Positions 1 to 8,004 of a DNA stretch of 33,870 bases are shown here, in pieces. The stretch covers positions 1 through 33,870 of the forward strand of contig JBCBZW010000049.1 in assembly GCA_039815145.1 (NCBI GenBank). Direction: 5' to 3'. Source of the stretch: Pseudomonadota bacterium (GTDB taxonomy: Bacteria > Pseudomonadota > Gammaproteobacteria > Steroidobacterales > JBCBZW01). The notes under the pieces are model-generated. The model was not told where the DNA came from, made no database searches, and saw nothing but the letters and a program-made list of their open reading frames with translations. The position numbers and the translations under genes were made by a program. Positions within the stretch are counted from its first letter, which is position 1. Each line of letters begins with the position of its first letter.

Positions 1-269
1 CTGAAGAACTCGAGGCACTCCTCGTAGTTGGGGCTCGCGATGCTGTAGGCGCGCACGCAAGGCTTGGGCACATCAGGTAGTCCCAGCATCACGAAGTGTC
101 CATTGCGGAAACGGAACCCAGCGTCTCGCGTGGTGCGAAAGCTGAACAGATGCTCATTCCAGTGATGGACCCAGGTGACCCGTTCCACGCGGTAGCCGTT
201 CGGCACCTCCGAGGCGTCTACGGTTGCGCAGCGCCCATCCGTTGCGAGGCTCTCTAGCGCCTGCCCCAT
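1..269 (-). CDS. fpr: Ferredoxin--NADP(+) reductase, N-terminal part
   Basis: This is the first 89 residues of a plant-type ferredoxin/flavodoxin-NADP reductase; the rest lies beyond the left edge. The enzyme is a cytosolic FAD protein that moves electrons between NADPH and ferredoxin or flavodoxin. Visible marks are the HHWNEHLFSFRTTR segment of the first beta strands and the FAD-binding RAYSIASPNYEE motif, which is the form typical of Pseudomonas/Azotobacter-type Fpr. The start is set by an ATG preceded at 6 nt by GAGGAG. Family assignment is firm from the N-terminus alone; the NADP-binding half cannot be seen. Confidence 0.9.
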   Translation of the reverse strand, partial: MGQALESLATDGRCATVDASEVPNGYRVERVTWVHHWNEHLFSFRTTRDAGFRFRNGHFVMLGLPDVPKPCVRAYSIASPNYEECLEFF

Positions 270-498
270 GATCGCTCCTCGACTCTCTCCAGATCAGATG
301 CTCGCAGAGCTTCGCGCCGCGGCGATACGCGCTCAATACGCAGTACCCGCAGCCCAAGCCAATGCCGCGCCTGGCGCAACGACGCTACGGGAATTCCGCA
401 GGGGCGGCTGCGGCTAACGGCGATTCCGCCTGCGGCGCATGGAGCCGTAAGGTGCTCCTCGCTCACTTAACGAACACGATGATTAGGAGGAGTCGAAG

Positions 499-1128
499 AT
501 GAGCAGCTCGAACGGATGGAGAGCCGCAGGCCTCGCAGCCCTGGCCCTGACCCTCGCCGCCCCGGCGGCCAACGCAGATGCCGGCGACTGGCGCGTGCGC
601 ACAGGTGCCAAGGTGGTCGATCCCAAGTCGGACAACTCCGACATCGTCAGCGTGGACTCGGGCACCCAGTTCACCTTCGACGTGTCCTACTTCGTCACGG
701 ACAAGCTGGCGGTGGAACTGCTGGCCGCTGCGCCCTTCAGTCACGACATCAACCTGGCGGATACGGGCGATCAGGTGGGTGACACCGAACACCTGCCCCC
801 CACCCTGTCGCTGCAGTATCACTTCAACCCGCGCGGCCGGGTGCAGCCCTACATCGGCGCGGGCCTGAACATGACCTTGTTCTTCGGTGAGGACACGGAA
901 GGCGCCCTCGACGGCACGGATCTGTCCCTGGACACGTCCTTTGGCTTCGCCGCCCAGGCCGGCATCGATGTGCAGGTCTCTGACCAGTGGTTCGTCGGTG
1001 CCGACTTCCGTTGGATCGATATCGACACGGACGCCACCCTCGACGGCGCTGCCCTCGGTACCGTCGAGATCGACCCCATCACCTACGGCTTCCACATCGG
1101 CCGTCGCTTCGGCCGCACGGGACGCTAG
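499..1128 (+). CDS. ompW: OmpW family outer membrane protein
   Basis: A 209-residue outer membrane beta-barrel protein of the OmpW family, expected to form an eight-stranded barrel with a narrow hydrophobic channel. Residues 1-26 are a signal peptide (hydrophobic AALALTLAAPAANA, cleavage near ANA-DA). The mature part shows family hallmarks: the start WRVRTGAKVVDPK, the DKLAVELLAAAPFSHDI segment, LPPTLSLQYHF, and VQPYIGAGLN followed by alternating hydrophobic strands. AGGAGG lies 8 nt before the ATG. The C-terminus ends GRRFGRTGR, so the usual terminal aromatic is six residues inside the end; this is slightly atypical for BamA recognition. It converges on the next gene with only 15 bp between the stops. 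Confidence 0.88.
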   Translation: MSSSNGWRAAGLAALALTLAAPAANADAGDWRVRTGAKVVDPKSDNSDIVSVDSGTQFTFDVSYFVTDKLAVELLAAAPFSHDINLADTGDQVGDTEHLPPTLSLQYHFNPRGRVQPYIGAGLNMTLFFGEDTEGALDGTDLSLDTSFGFAAQAGIDVQVSDQWFVGADFRWIDIDTDATLDGAALGTVEIDPITYGFHIGRRFGRTGR

Positions 1129-1143
1129 GGCTGCACTTACGTG

Positions 1144-1992
1144 TCAGACCGACGGGGCGACGGGTCTCGGGCTCGCCGTCACGCCGGTCTGGTGACGTGG
1201 AAATCCCTCCGCGTCGATCGTCGCGTGGTAAGCGTGCCACGCCGCGTGACCGATGACGGGCAGGCTCACCGCGAGCCCGACGAACCCGGTCACTATCCCG
1301 AACAATACCGCCAGCACGATGCAGCTGAGCCATACGAGCATCGCCTGCTTGTTGCGCAGCACCGCATTCACGGACGTGATCACCGCCGTGATCATGTCTA
1401 CCCGCCGATGCACCACCATCGGCAGCGAGAACGCACTCGCTGAGAAGGCCACGGCCGTGAACACAGCCCCCACCGCGGTGCCGATCGCATAGTAAGTGAC
1501 CAGATCGGCCAGCGGCGGATCACTCTGCTGGGGCAGAAAGATGCTCATCACCGCACCGGCCCTCGCCCACACCAGGAAGACGACGATCAGCACGAGGGCG
1601 AACACGAGGCCGTTGTCGAGGTGCCGCCGAAAGGACGTGTGCAGTGCGGTTCTCAAGGACGGCGCCTGTCCGCGCTCCAACTGAGCGCTCAGGGCGTAGA
1701 GCCCGATGCACACCAGGGGCATCAGGAACACAAAGCCGCCCAGCATCGAGAGCAGGAATAGCGCACTGCCGTAGCGCCACGAGAGCACGCTCACCAACAC
1801 GCTGGCGAGCGCCATGAAGACACCGTAGCTCAGGCTCTGCGGCCACGCGCGTTTGTAATCGTTCCAGCCCAACTTCAGCCATCCGAGCGGCGCTGACCAT
1901 GGCAGCTGACGGGTCGGTGCCACAAAGGGATAGGTGTTTGCCGCAGCATCATCCGCTGGGTCCGCGTGCTCGGTCTCGCTCTCGCCGCCCAT
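1144..1992 (-). CDS. DUF2189-type (BPSS1780-like) integral membrane protein
   Basis: A 282-residue inner-membrane protein of unknown function in the DUF2189 family (COG5473-like). The N-terminal cytoplasmic part (about residues 1-45) leads into the family signature LGWLKLGWNDYKRAWPQSLSYG, after which about six hydrophobic segments follow, including a hairpin of two TM helices near residues 55-105 and a long helix rich in Val/Leu/Ile (LVFALVLIVVFLVWA). The ATG at 1992 is chosen over the longer open frame because AAGGAGG sits directly upstream at good spacing and the extension is low-complexity Arg/Ala sequence. It is transcribed away from acs, sharing a 268-bp intergenic region. Function is not known; family members are predicted membrane proteins only. 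Confidence 0.8.
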   Translation of the reverse strand: MGGESETEHADPADDAAANTYPFVAPTRQLPWSAPLGWLKLGWNDYKRAWPQSLSYGVFMALASVLVSVLSWRYGSALFLLSMLGGFVFLMPLVCIGLYALSAQLERGQAPSLRTALHTSFRRHLDNGLVFALVLIVVFLVWARAGAVMSIFLPQQSDPPLADLVTYYAIGTAVGAVFTAVAFSASAFSLPMVVHRRVDMITAVITSVNAVLRNKQAMLVWLSCIVLAVLFGIVTGFVGLAVSLPVIGHAAWHAYHATIDAEGFPRHQTGVTASPRPVAPSV

Positions 1993-2260
1993 GGCTCCTC
2001 CTTGGCGCTGCGCCACCGCGTTCTCCGGCGCTTCTTCTACCCTCTCACGAGCAACGCGCGCCGGCCAGCACCCCCGCGCTGATCGGCAGGAGACCCTCGC
2101 CGCATGCTCGACACCGGCTCGCCGCCGCACGACGGCGAATTGCGAAGGCACCTTCGGTAACTAGCTATAGATCGCGGCGCTCAGCCTTTGCTCCACTTGG
2201 TTGCAATCCATGGCAATGCACGTTTGCAAGACACCAGAACGGCCAAAGGGGATGAAGACG

Positions 2261-4204
2261 ATGGTCAGCACCAAGAGCGAGCTCGACGCCACGCACCAGT
2301 CACAGAGCTACCGACTGAATGCGCGAAGCTATGAGGCGATGTACCGGCGCTCCATCGAGGCTCCGGAAGCCTTCTGGGGAGAACAGGGTAGGCGGCTCGA
2401 CTGGATGCAGCCCTACACGCAGGTGAAGAATACGTCCTTCGATCCCGCCGACGTGTCCATACGCTGGTTCGAGGACGGCAAGCTCAACGCAGCCGCCAAC
2501 TGCTTGGATCGACATTTAGAGGAGCGCGGCGACCAGGTCGCGATCATCTGGGAAGGCGACGACCCCAGCGAGCACGAGCACATCACCTACCGGGATCTGC
2601 ACGAGCGCGTCTGCCGCTTCGCCAACGCGCTGCAGGACTTGGGCGTCGAGCAGGGTGATCCGGTCACGATCTACCTGCCGATGATCCCCGAGGCCGCCGT
2701 TGCGATGCTGGCCTGCGCCCGCATCGGCGCCCCCCACGCCGTGGTCTTTGGCGGGTTCTCACCGGAAGCCCTCGCCGGGCGCATCGCCGACTGCGGCTCG
2801 CGTCTGGTGATCACGTCGGACGAGGGCATGCGCGGCGGCAAACGCGTACCCCTGAAGCCCAACGTCGACGCTGCCTTGGACTCGGTGGACACCGTCGAGC
2901 ACGTCGTGGTCGTGCGTCGCACGCACGGCAAGATCGCGTGGGACGACACCCGTGACCACTGGTACCACGATCTGGTGGCCACGGCCTCCGCCGTCTGCCC
3001 GCCCGTACCCATGGAAGCCGAGGCACCGCTGTTCATCCTCTACACCTCCGGCTCCACGGGCAGCCCTAAGGGCGTGTTGCACACCACCGGCGGCTACCTC
3101 GTCTACGCGTCGATGACCCACGAGTACGTCTTCGACACGCAAGACGGTGACGTGTACTGGTGCACCGCCGACGTCGGTTGGGTCACCGGCCACAGCTACA
3201 TCATCTACGGCCCCCTCGCCAACGGCACCACCACCGTGATGTTCGAAGGCGTACCCAGCTACCCCGACTATTCCCGCTTCGGGCAGATCATCGACAAGCA
3301 CGGGGTCACCCAGCTGTACACCGCCCCCACCGCCGTGCGCGCCCTGATGCGCGAGGGCGATGAGTGCATGGCGAACAGTACTCGTAACACGCTGCGCCTC
3401 CTGGGTTCAGTGGGTGAGCCGATCAACCCCGAGGCGTGGGAGTGGTATCACCGTGCCGTGGGTAACTCGCAGTGCCCCATCGTCGACACCTGGTGGCAGA
3501 CGGAGACCGGCGGCGTGCTGATCACGCCCCTGCCCGGCGTCTCGGCACAAAAACCCGGCTCGGCGACACGACCGTTCTTCGGCGTGCAGCCGGCCCTAGT
3601 GGACAACGAAGGAAACGAGCTTGAGGGAGAAGCGGATGGCATCCTCGTCATCAAGGACAGCTGGCCAGGACAGATGCGAACGCTCTACGGAGATCACGAG
3701 CGCTTCGTCAACACCTACTTCACCAACTATCCGGGCACATACTTCACCGGTGACGGCGCCCGCCGAGACGTCGACGGCGACTACTGGATCACGGGCCGCG
3801 TGGATGACGTTGTCAACGTATCCGGGCATCGAATGGGTACCGCTGAAGTCGAAAGCGCCCTGGTGGCTCACGAATCAGTTGCGGAAGCAGCGGTGGTTGG
3901 TTACCCGCACGACCTCAAAGGTCAAGGGATCTACGTCTACGTGACCCTGGCCGCCGGCCTCGAGCCCTCGCCGGAGCTGACCAAGGCCCTGCGCAGTTGG
4001 GTGCGCCAAGAGATCGGCCCCATCGCGACGCCGGATCTGGTGCAGTTCGCCCCGGGTCTGCCCAAGACGCGCTCCGGCAAGATCATGCGCCGCATCTTGC
4101 GCAAGATCGCCGCCAATGAAATCGACAACCTCGGCGATGTGTCGACGCTGGCAGAGCCGGCCGTCGTCACCGATCTCGTCGAGAACCGTTTGAACAAGGG
4201 CTAA
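2261..4204 (+). CDS. acs: Acetyl-CoA synthetase (AMP-forming)
   Basis: A 647-residue cytosolic enzyme making acetyl-CoA from acetate, ATP and CoA through acetyl-adenylate. Motifs in order: the Acs N-terminal domain ([19 protein letters not shown]), the P-loop [11 protein letters not shown], the [10 protein letters not shown] acyl-adenylate motif, the YFTGDGA hinge region, [17 protein letters not shown], and C-terminal [14 protein letters not shown], where Lys607 matches the lysine acetylated by Pat-type enzymes in other Acs proteins. The length matches E. coli Acs (652). The ATG at 2261 is preferred because AAGGGG lies 9 nt upstream; ATG 2252 and TTG 2201 in the same frame lack a spaced ribosome site. 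It stands 35 bp before phaA, suggesting cotranscription and a role feeding acetate into PHB. Confidence 0.95.
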   Translation: MVSTKSELDATHQSQSYRLNARSYEAMYRRSIEAPEAFWGEQGRRLDWMQPYTQVKNTSFDPADVSIRWFEDGKLNAAANCLDRHLEERGDQVAIIWEGDDPSEHEHITYRDLHERVCRFANALQDLGVEQGDPVTIYLPMIPEAAVAMLACARIGAPHAVVFGGFSPEALAGRIADCGSRLVITSDEGMRGGKRVPLKPNVDAALDSVDTVEHVVVVRRTHGKIAWDDTRDHWYHDLVATASAVCPPVPMEAEAPLFILYTSGSTGSPKGVLHTTGGYLVYASMTHEYVFDTQDGDVYWCTADVGWVTGHSYIIYGPLANGTTTVMFEGVPSYPDYSRFGQIIDKHGVTQLYTAPTAVRALMREGDECMANSTRNTLRLLGSVGEPINPEAWEWYHRAVGNSQCPIVDTWWQTETGGVLITPLPGVSAQKPGSATRPFFGVQPALVDNEGNELEGEADGILVIKDSWPGQMRTLYGDHERFVNTYFTNYPGTYFTGDGARRDVDGDYWITGRVDDVVNVSGHRMGTAEVESALVAHESVAEAAVVGYPHDLKGQGIYVYVTLAAGLEPSPELTKALRSWVRQEIGPIATPDLVQFAPGLPKTRSGKIMRRILRKIAANEIDNLGDVSTLAEPAVVTDLVENRLNKG

Positions 4205-4220
4205 GCGCCGAGAACGGCGC
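4205..4220 (+). other. Small intercistronic hairpin acs/phaA
   Basis: A perfect 6-bp stem GCGCCG / CGGCGC with an AGAA loop begins directly after the acs stop codon. There is no U-tract, so it is not an intrinsic terminator. It may mark an mRNA processing or stability point between acs and phaA; this is inference only. Confidence 0.35.
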
Positions 4221-4239
4221 ACCCAACACGGAGACACCC

Positions 4240-5415
4240 ATGCCCAACCCAGTGATCGTCGGCGCCGCCCGCACGCCGATCGGAAATTTTGGCGGTGGCC
4301 TAGCGAGCCTGTCAGCCGACAAGCTCGGCAGCATCGCCATCAGCGCCGCCCTCGAACGGGCCGGCTGTGCGCCGGAGTTCGTCGACGAGGTGACCCTGGG
4401 CCAGGTGCTCACCGGTGGCGCGGGTCAGAACCCCGCGCGCCAGGCGGCGATCAACGCGGGCATCCCCAAGGAGCGCACGGCCCTTACGATCAACCAGATC
4501 TGTGGCTCGGGCCTGCGGGCGGTCGCCCTCGCCCACCAGGCCATCCTCGCCGGCGATGCCGACGTGGTCGTGGCCGGTGGCCAGGAGAGCATGAGCCGCT
4601 CTCCCCACGTCACGCACCTGCGCCGTGGCGTCAAGATGGGGCCAGCCACCTTGGTCGACAGCATGCTCGTGGACGGGTTGCAAGACGCGTTCAGCGGCAT
4701 CCACATGGGCATGACCGCGGAGAACGTGGCCAAGGCTTACGAGATCAATCGCGAGCGCCAAGACGCCTTCGCGGCCGAGTCCCAACGCAAGGCGGCGGCG
4801 GCCATCGAGGCCGGTGCCTTCGCAGACGAGATCGTGGCTGTCGAAGTGCCCGGCCGCAAAGGGATGACGGTGGTGGACGCCGACGAGTTCCCCCGGGGGG
4901 AGACCACCGCTGAAGGGCTCGCCAAGCTACGCCCGGCCTTCGACGCCGAGGGCACCGTGACCGCCGGCAACGCCTCCGGGCTCAACGACGGCGCGGCGGC
5001 CCTGGTCGTCACCCACGAGGAGTACGCGCACCGCCACGGCATGGTGCCGCTGGCGCGCATCGCCTCCTGGGCCACCGCCGGGGTGGATCCGACGCTGATG
5101 GGCACGGGTCCCATCCCAGCCTCCCGTCGTGCTCTCGAGAAGGCCGGTTGGGCTATTGACGAGCTCGACCTGATCGAAGCCAACGAGGCTTTCGCGGCCC
5201 AAGCCATCGCCGTCAACGACGCCCTCAGCTGGGACCTCGCCAAGGTCAACGTGAACGGCGGGGCCATCGCCCTCGGACACCCCATCGGCGCCTCCGGCGC
5301 GCGTGTGCTGACCACCCTGGTCCACGCGATGATCAAGCGCGATGCGCGTCGGGGCCTTGCCACCTTGTGCATCGGCGGCGGCATGGGCATCGCCGTGTGC
5401 GTCGAACGCGACTGA
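4240..5415 (+). CDS. phaA: Acetyl-CoA C-acetyltransferase (beta-ketothiolase)
   Basis: A 391-residue biosynthetic thiolase that condenses two acetyl-CoA into acetoacetyl-CoA, the first committed step of PHB synthesis. All catalytic residues are present and offset by one from the Zoogloea enzyme: Cys88 in [11 protein letters not shown] (acyl carrier), His347 in [10 protein letters not shown] and Cys377 in CIGGGMGIA (general base). The thiolase signature [14 protein letters not shown] is intact. GGAG precedes the ATG by 6 nt. The stop lies 19 bp before phaB, consistent with an acs-phaA-phaB operon. PHA role is inferred from this context; by sequence alone AtoB-type degradation cannot be excluded. 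Confidence 0.94.
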   Translation: MPNPVIVGAARTPIGNFGGGLASLSADKLGSIAISAALERAGCAPEFVDEVTLGQVLTGGAGQNPARQAAINAGIPKERTALTINQICGSGLRAVALAHQAILAGDADVVVAGGQESMSRSPHVTHLRRGVKMGPATLVDSMLVDGLQDAFSGIHMGMTAENVAKAYEINRERQDAFAAESQRKAAAAIEAGAFADEIVAVEVPGRKGMTVVDADEFPRGETTAEGLAKLRPAFDAEGTVTAGNASGLNDGAAALVVTHEEYAHRHGMVPLARIASWATAGVDPTLMGTGPIPASRRALEKAGWAIDELDLIEANEAFAAQAIAVNDALSWDLAKVNVNGGAIALGHPIGASGARVLTTLVHAMIKRDARRGLATLCIGGGMGIAVCVERD

Positions 5416-5434
5416 TCCCTACGGAGACATCTCA

Positions 5435-6157
5435 ATGAGCAAGACAGCAATCGTCACTGGCGGCACGCGGGGGATCGGCGAAGCGATCTGCCTGGGCCTG
5501 CAGGCAGCCGGCTACAAGGTGGCCGCCGTGTACGCGGGCAATGAGGAACGTGCCCAGGAGTTCCGCAACCGCACGGGCATCGCCACCTTCCGCTTCGATG
5601 TGGCCAACTCGGTAGAGTGCACGGAGGGTGTAGCGATGATCGAACGCGATCTCGGGCCCGCCGACATCCTCATCAACAACGCCGGCATCACCCGTGACGG
5701 CACGATGCACAAGATGAGTCACGAGAATTGGCAGCAGGTGATCGACACCAACCTCGGTGGCTGCTTCAACATGTGCCACGCCGTGCTGCCCGGTATGCGC
5801 GAGCGCAACTTCGGGCGCATCGTGAACATCGGGTCGATCAACGGCCAGGCCGGCCAGTACGGCCAGGTGAACTACGCCGCCGCCAAATCCGGCATCCACG
5901 GCTTCACCAAAGCGCTGGCCCAGGAGGGCGCTGCCAAGGGCATCACTTGCAACGCGATCGCCCCGGGGTACATCGACACCGACATGGTGGCGGCCGTGCC
6001 TGAGCGTGTCCTGGAGAAGATCGTCGCCAAGATTCCCGTAGGGCGCCTCGGCCACGCCGATGAGATCGCTCGCGGGGTGCTGTTCCTGGTGGCTGACGAG
6101 GCCGGCTTCATCACCGGATCCACCTTGTCGATCAACGGCGGACAGCACATGTACTAG
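5435..6157 (+). CDS. phaB: Acetoacetyl-CoA reductase
   Basis: A 240-residue NADPH-dependent short-chain dehydrogenase that reduces acetoacetyl-CoA to (R)-3-hydroxybutyryl-CoA. Seen are the cofactor motif TGGTRGIG at residues 8-15, NNAGITRDGTMHKM typical of PhaB, catalytic Ser134 (IGSINGQ), Tyr147 and Lys151 (NYAAAKSG), and the C-terminal SINGGQHMY ending shared by PhaB proteins. The open frame extends upstream into phaA, but ATG 5435 has GGAG 9 nt before it and gives the usual family length. It is the last gene before a strong terminator. Confidence 0.94.
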   Translation: MSKTAIVTGGTRGIGEAICLGLQAAGYKVAAVYAGNEERAQEFRNRTGIATFRFDVANSVECTEGVAMIERDLGPADILINNAGITRDGTMHKMSHENWQQVIDTNLGGCFNMCHAVLPGMRERNFGRIVNIGSINGQAGQYGQVNYAAAKSGIHGFTKALAQEGAAKGITCNAIAPGYIDTDMVAAVPERVLEKIVAKIPVGRLGHADEIARGVLFLVADEAGFITGSTLSINGGQHMY

Positions 6158-6185
6158 TTCTTAGCATCACATCTGACCGGGCCCT

Positions 6186-6229
6186 GAGAAACCCGTAGCG
6201 TGCGCCGCACACTACGGGTTTCTCTTTTT
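6186..6229 (+). terminator. Intrinsic terminator after phaB
   Basis: A 13-bp perfect outer stem GAGAAACCCGTAG / CTACGGGTTTCTC is followed by five Ts. The interior contains a second dyad (GTGCG / CGCAC) so the whole forms a long hairpin. It lies 28 bp after phaB and separates the acs-phaA-phaB unit from the phasin-phaR-phaC unit. Confidence 0.85.
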
Positions 6230-6240
6230 AATCAGTACTT

Positions 6241-6266
6241 ACCGCACCCCTATTGTGCGGTGCACA
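6241..6266 (+). promoter_or_regulatory. Candidate PhaR operator upstream of the phasin gene
   Basis: Two overlapping dyads are visible: ACCGCAC-N7-GTGCGGT (6241-6261) and TGTGC-GGT-GCACA (6254-6266). The latter contains a TGC-N3-GCA core. PhaR of Paracoccus binds a CTGC-N3-GCAG type site in front of its phasin gene, so this is a reasonable operator for the PhaR encoded 470 bp downstream. A second TGC-N3-GCA sits inside the terminator loop at 6201-6209, centred 55 bp away. A weak -35-like TTGTGC overlaps the dyad at 6253. The assignment is inference. Confidence 0.4.
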
Positions 6267-6329
6267 TCCAGCTGCTAGGCTGTATCTGGCGTGAACGGAA
6301 CGTCTTCCATACAAACCCAGGAGCCTCCC

Positions 6330-6671
6330 ATGAGCACCGCACCCTTCGAGTTCGAGACCCTCTTCAAGGGCTACCCCGACCTGGCCTCCCGCACCCAGGA
6401 AGTCAGCCGTATCTACCTCGACGCCACCAGCGAGATCCTACGCGAACAGGCCGCTACGGCCGAGAAGCTGGTGGACTTCGGCGTCCGCGCCATGCGCCTG
6501 CCGGAGAAGACCGAACCGGCTGAGTTCTTCGCCGACCGTCTGCAGCAGCAGCGCGAGCTCCTCGACACGGTGAGCGCCAGCGCCGAGAAGATCATCGCCC
6601 AGGTCAACGACGCCAGCCATAAGGCCTTCAGCGCCTGGGCCGACGTGACCACCGCCGAAGGCAACGCCTAA
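6330..6671 (+). CDS. Phasin family protein (PHA granule-associated)
   Basis: A 113-residue, largely alpha-helical protein without signal peptide. It has the phasin pattern: an N-terminal FEFETLFKGYPDLASRT segment, a central amphipathic heptad-rich region (DATSEILREQAATAEKLVDFG, LQQQRELLDTVSASAEKI) and the ASHKAFSAWADVTTAE end. Phasins coat PHB granules and control their number and size. ATG 6330 is preferred to ATG 6291 because AGGAG lies 6 nt upstream. Its position between phaB and phaR/phaC supports the call. It probably starts a second transcription unit, repressed by PhaR until granules form. Confidence 0.85.
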   Translation: MSTAPFEFETLFKGYPDLASRTQEVSRIYLDATSEILREQAATAEKLVDFGVRAMRLPEKTEPAEFFADRLQQQRELLDTVSASAEKIIAQVNDASHKAFSAWADVTTAEGNA

Positions 6672-6687
6672 GGCCGTTGCAATCCTG

Positions 6688-6718
6688 AGCGCCGGGCCGG
6701 CCACGCCGGCACGGCGCT
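6688..6718 (+). other. GC-rich stem-loop between phasin gene and phaR
   Basis: AGCGCCG / CGGCGCT encloses a second self-complementary GCCGGC-CAC-GCCGGC core, giving a very stable hairpin. It lies between the phasin stop and the phaR ribosome site (GAGGGGG). No U-run follows. Such structures often reduce downstream expression or protect the upstream message, which would fit a phasin made in large excess over its regulator. Confidence 0.45.
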
Positions 6719-6731
6719 GAGGGGGCTGGTG

Positions 6732-7229
6732 ATGCGCCTCATACGCAAGCAGAAGAACCGTCGACTCTACGACACGGTAGACCGACGCAACATCACCCTG
6801 CAGGAGCTCGCGCGACTGATCGGCGCGGGCGAGCAGATCCAGGTGGAGGACGGCACCACCGGTGAGAACGTCACCCGTGCGGTGCTCCTTCAGATCCTGC
6901 TCGAGCAGGAGTCTCCCGGCCGCGTGCTGCTCTCGGAGTCCTTCCTGGAATCCCTGATTCGCCTCGGCCACAACCCGCTGCAACAGATGGCCTCGAACTA
7001 CCTCGACGCCAGCCTCGCAGCCTTCGAACGCTATCAATCGGACCTCGCCCAGCGCTGGCGCGCCGATGCCAAAGCCATGAGTCACCCCGCAGAAGTGCTG
7101 ACCGAGGCGGCGCAACGCTCGCTCAGCAGCTGGATATCCATGCAGCGCTCGATCTTCGATGCCTGGTCCGGCAAGGGACCTGAGCCGCCCCCAGACGCTG
7201 CCCCCGACTCAGACGAACAAAACGATTAG
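6732..7229 (+). CDS. phaR: Polyhydroxyalkanoate synthesis repressor PhaR
   Basis: A 165-residue regulator. Residues 1-60 match the PHB/PHA accumulation regulator DNA-binding domain: LIRKQKNRRLYDT, a ITLQELARLI segment, and EDGTTGENVTRAVLLQILLEQE. The following PHB_acc-type region (about residues 63-120: LSESFLESLIRLGHNPLQQM) is expected to bind PHB granules. In studied bacteria PhaR represses phasin and its own gene and is titrated away by nascent granules. The C-terminal tail is acidic and proline-rich. ATG 6732 is 6 nt from GAGGGGG; a GTG immediately before it is too close. Confidence 0.9.
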   Translation: MRLIRKQKNRRLYDTVDRRNITLQELARLIGAGEQIQVEDGTTGENVTRAVLLQILLEQESPGRVLLSESFLESLIRLGHNPLQQMASNYLDASLAAFERYQSDLAQRWRADAKAMSHPAEVLTEAAQRSLSSWISMQRSIFDAWSGKGPEPPPDAAPDSDEQND

Positions 7230-7246
7230 CCGATAAGGAAATGCCC

Positions 7247-8002
7247 GTGCAACTCGACGGCAAACTCATCATCATCACCGGCGCGGCCGGCGGACTTGGC
7301 CGGGCGATGGCCCACGAGCTCTCGGGCGTTGGCGCACAGCTGGCGCTGGTGGATCTCGATCAGGCGGCCGCCCAGTCCGTCGCCGACGACCTGAACACCC
7401 CCGCCAAGGCCTACGCGGCCAACATCGCCGACGAGAGTGCGGTGGACGCCCTCTACGCGAGCATCGCGGCCGATTTCGGCCCCGAGCTCCATGGCCTCGT
7501 CAACAACGCCGGCATCACCCGCGACGGGCTGCTGGTGAAGGCACGCGACGGTGAGATCGTCTCGCAGATGACGCTGGACGCCTGGCAAGCGGTGATCAAC
7601 GTCAACCTCACGGGCGTGTTCCTCATGGGCCGCGGCGCCGCCAAGCAGATGATCACCTCGCAGAGCGAGGGCGTGATCGTGAACATCGCGAGCATCTCCA
7701 AGGCGGGCAACATGGGGCAGAGCAACTACGCCGCCGCCAAGGCGGGGGTGGCCTCGCTCACCGTGGTGTGGGCCCAGGAGTTGTCCCGCTACGGTATCCG
7801 CGTGGCCTCCATCTCCCCCGGATTCTCGGACACCCCCATGGTGGCCGCGGTCAAGCCGGAAGCCTTGGAGAAGCTCGCCGCGAAGATTCCCTGCAAGCGC
7901 CTCGGCAACCCGGCGGAGATCGCACACACGGTAAGATTCTGCTTCGAGAACGACTACCTCACAGGCCGCGACATCGCCATCGACGGCGGCCTGAGGATCT
8001 AG
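7247..8002 (+). CDS. SDR family NAD(P)-dependent oxidoreductase (FabG/PhaB-like)
   Basis: A roughly 251-residue classical short-chain dehydrogenase. Seen are the cofactor motif TGAAGGLG, the NNAGITRDGLLVK segment, catalytic Ser in NIASISKAG, Tyr and Lys in NYAAAKAG, and the C-terminal IDGGLRI. It resembles 3-oxoacyl-ACP or 3-oxoacyl-CoA reductases. Lying between phaR and phaC, it probably supplies (R)-3-hydroxyacyl-CoA or another reductive step, and is distinct from the phaB upstream. GTG 7247 is chosen because AAGGA lies 7 nt upstream; ATG 7241 in the same frame is only 1 nt from that site. Its end overlaps the phaC ribosome site. Confidence 0.85.
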   Translation: MQLDGKLIIITGAAGGLGRAMAHELSGVGAQLALVDLDQAAAQSVADDLNTPAKAYAANIADESAVDALYASIAADFGPELHGLVNNAGITRDGLLVKARDGEIVSQMTLDAWQAVINVNLTGVFLMGRGAAKQMITSQSEGVIVNIASISKAGNMGQSNYAAAKAGVASLTVVWAQELSRYGIRVASISPGFSDTPMVAAVKPEALEKLAAKIPCKRLGNPAEIAHTVRFCFENDYLTGRDIAIDGGLRI

Positions 8003-8004
8003 CC

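Noticed and set aside
2201-2260. Upstream TTG/ATG starts for acs
   Set aside because: The extra residues do not match other Acs N-termini, and only ATG 2261 has a ribosome site at a usable distance.
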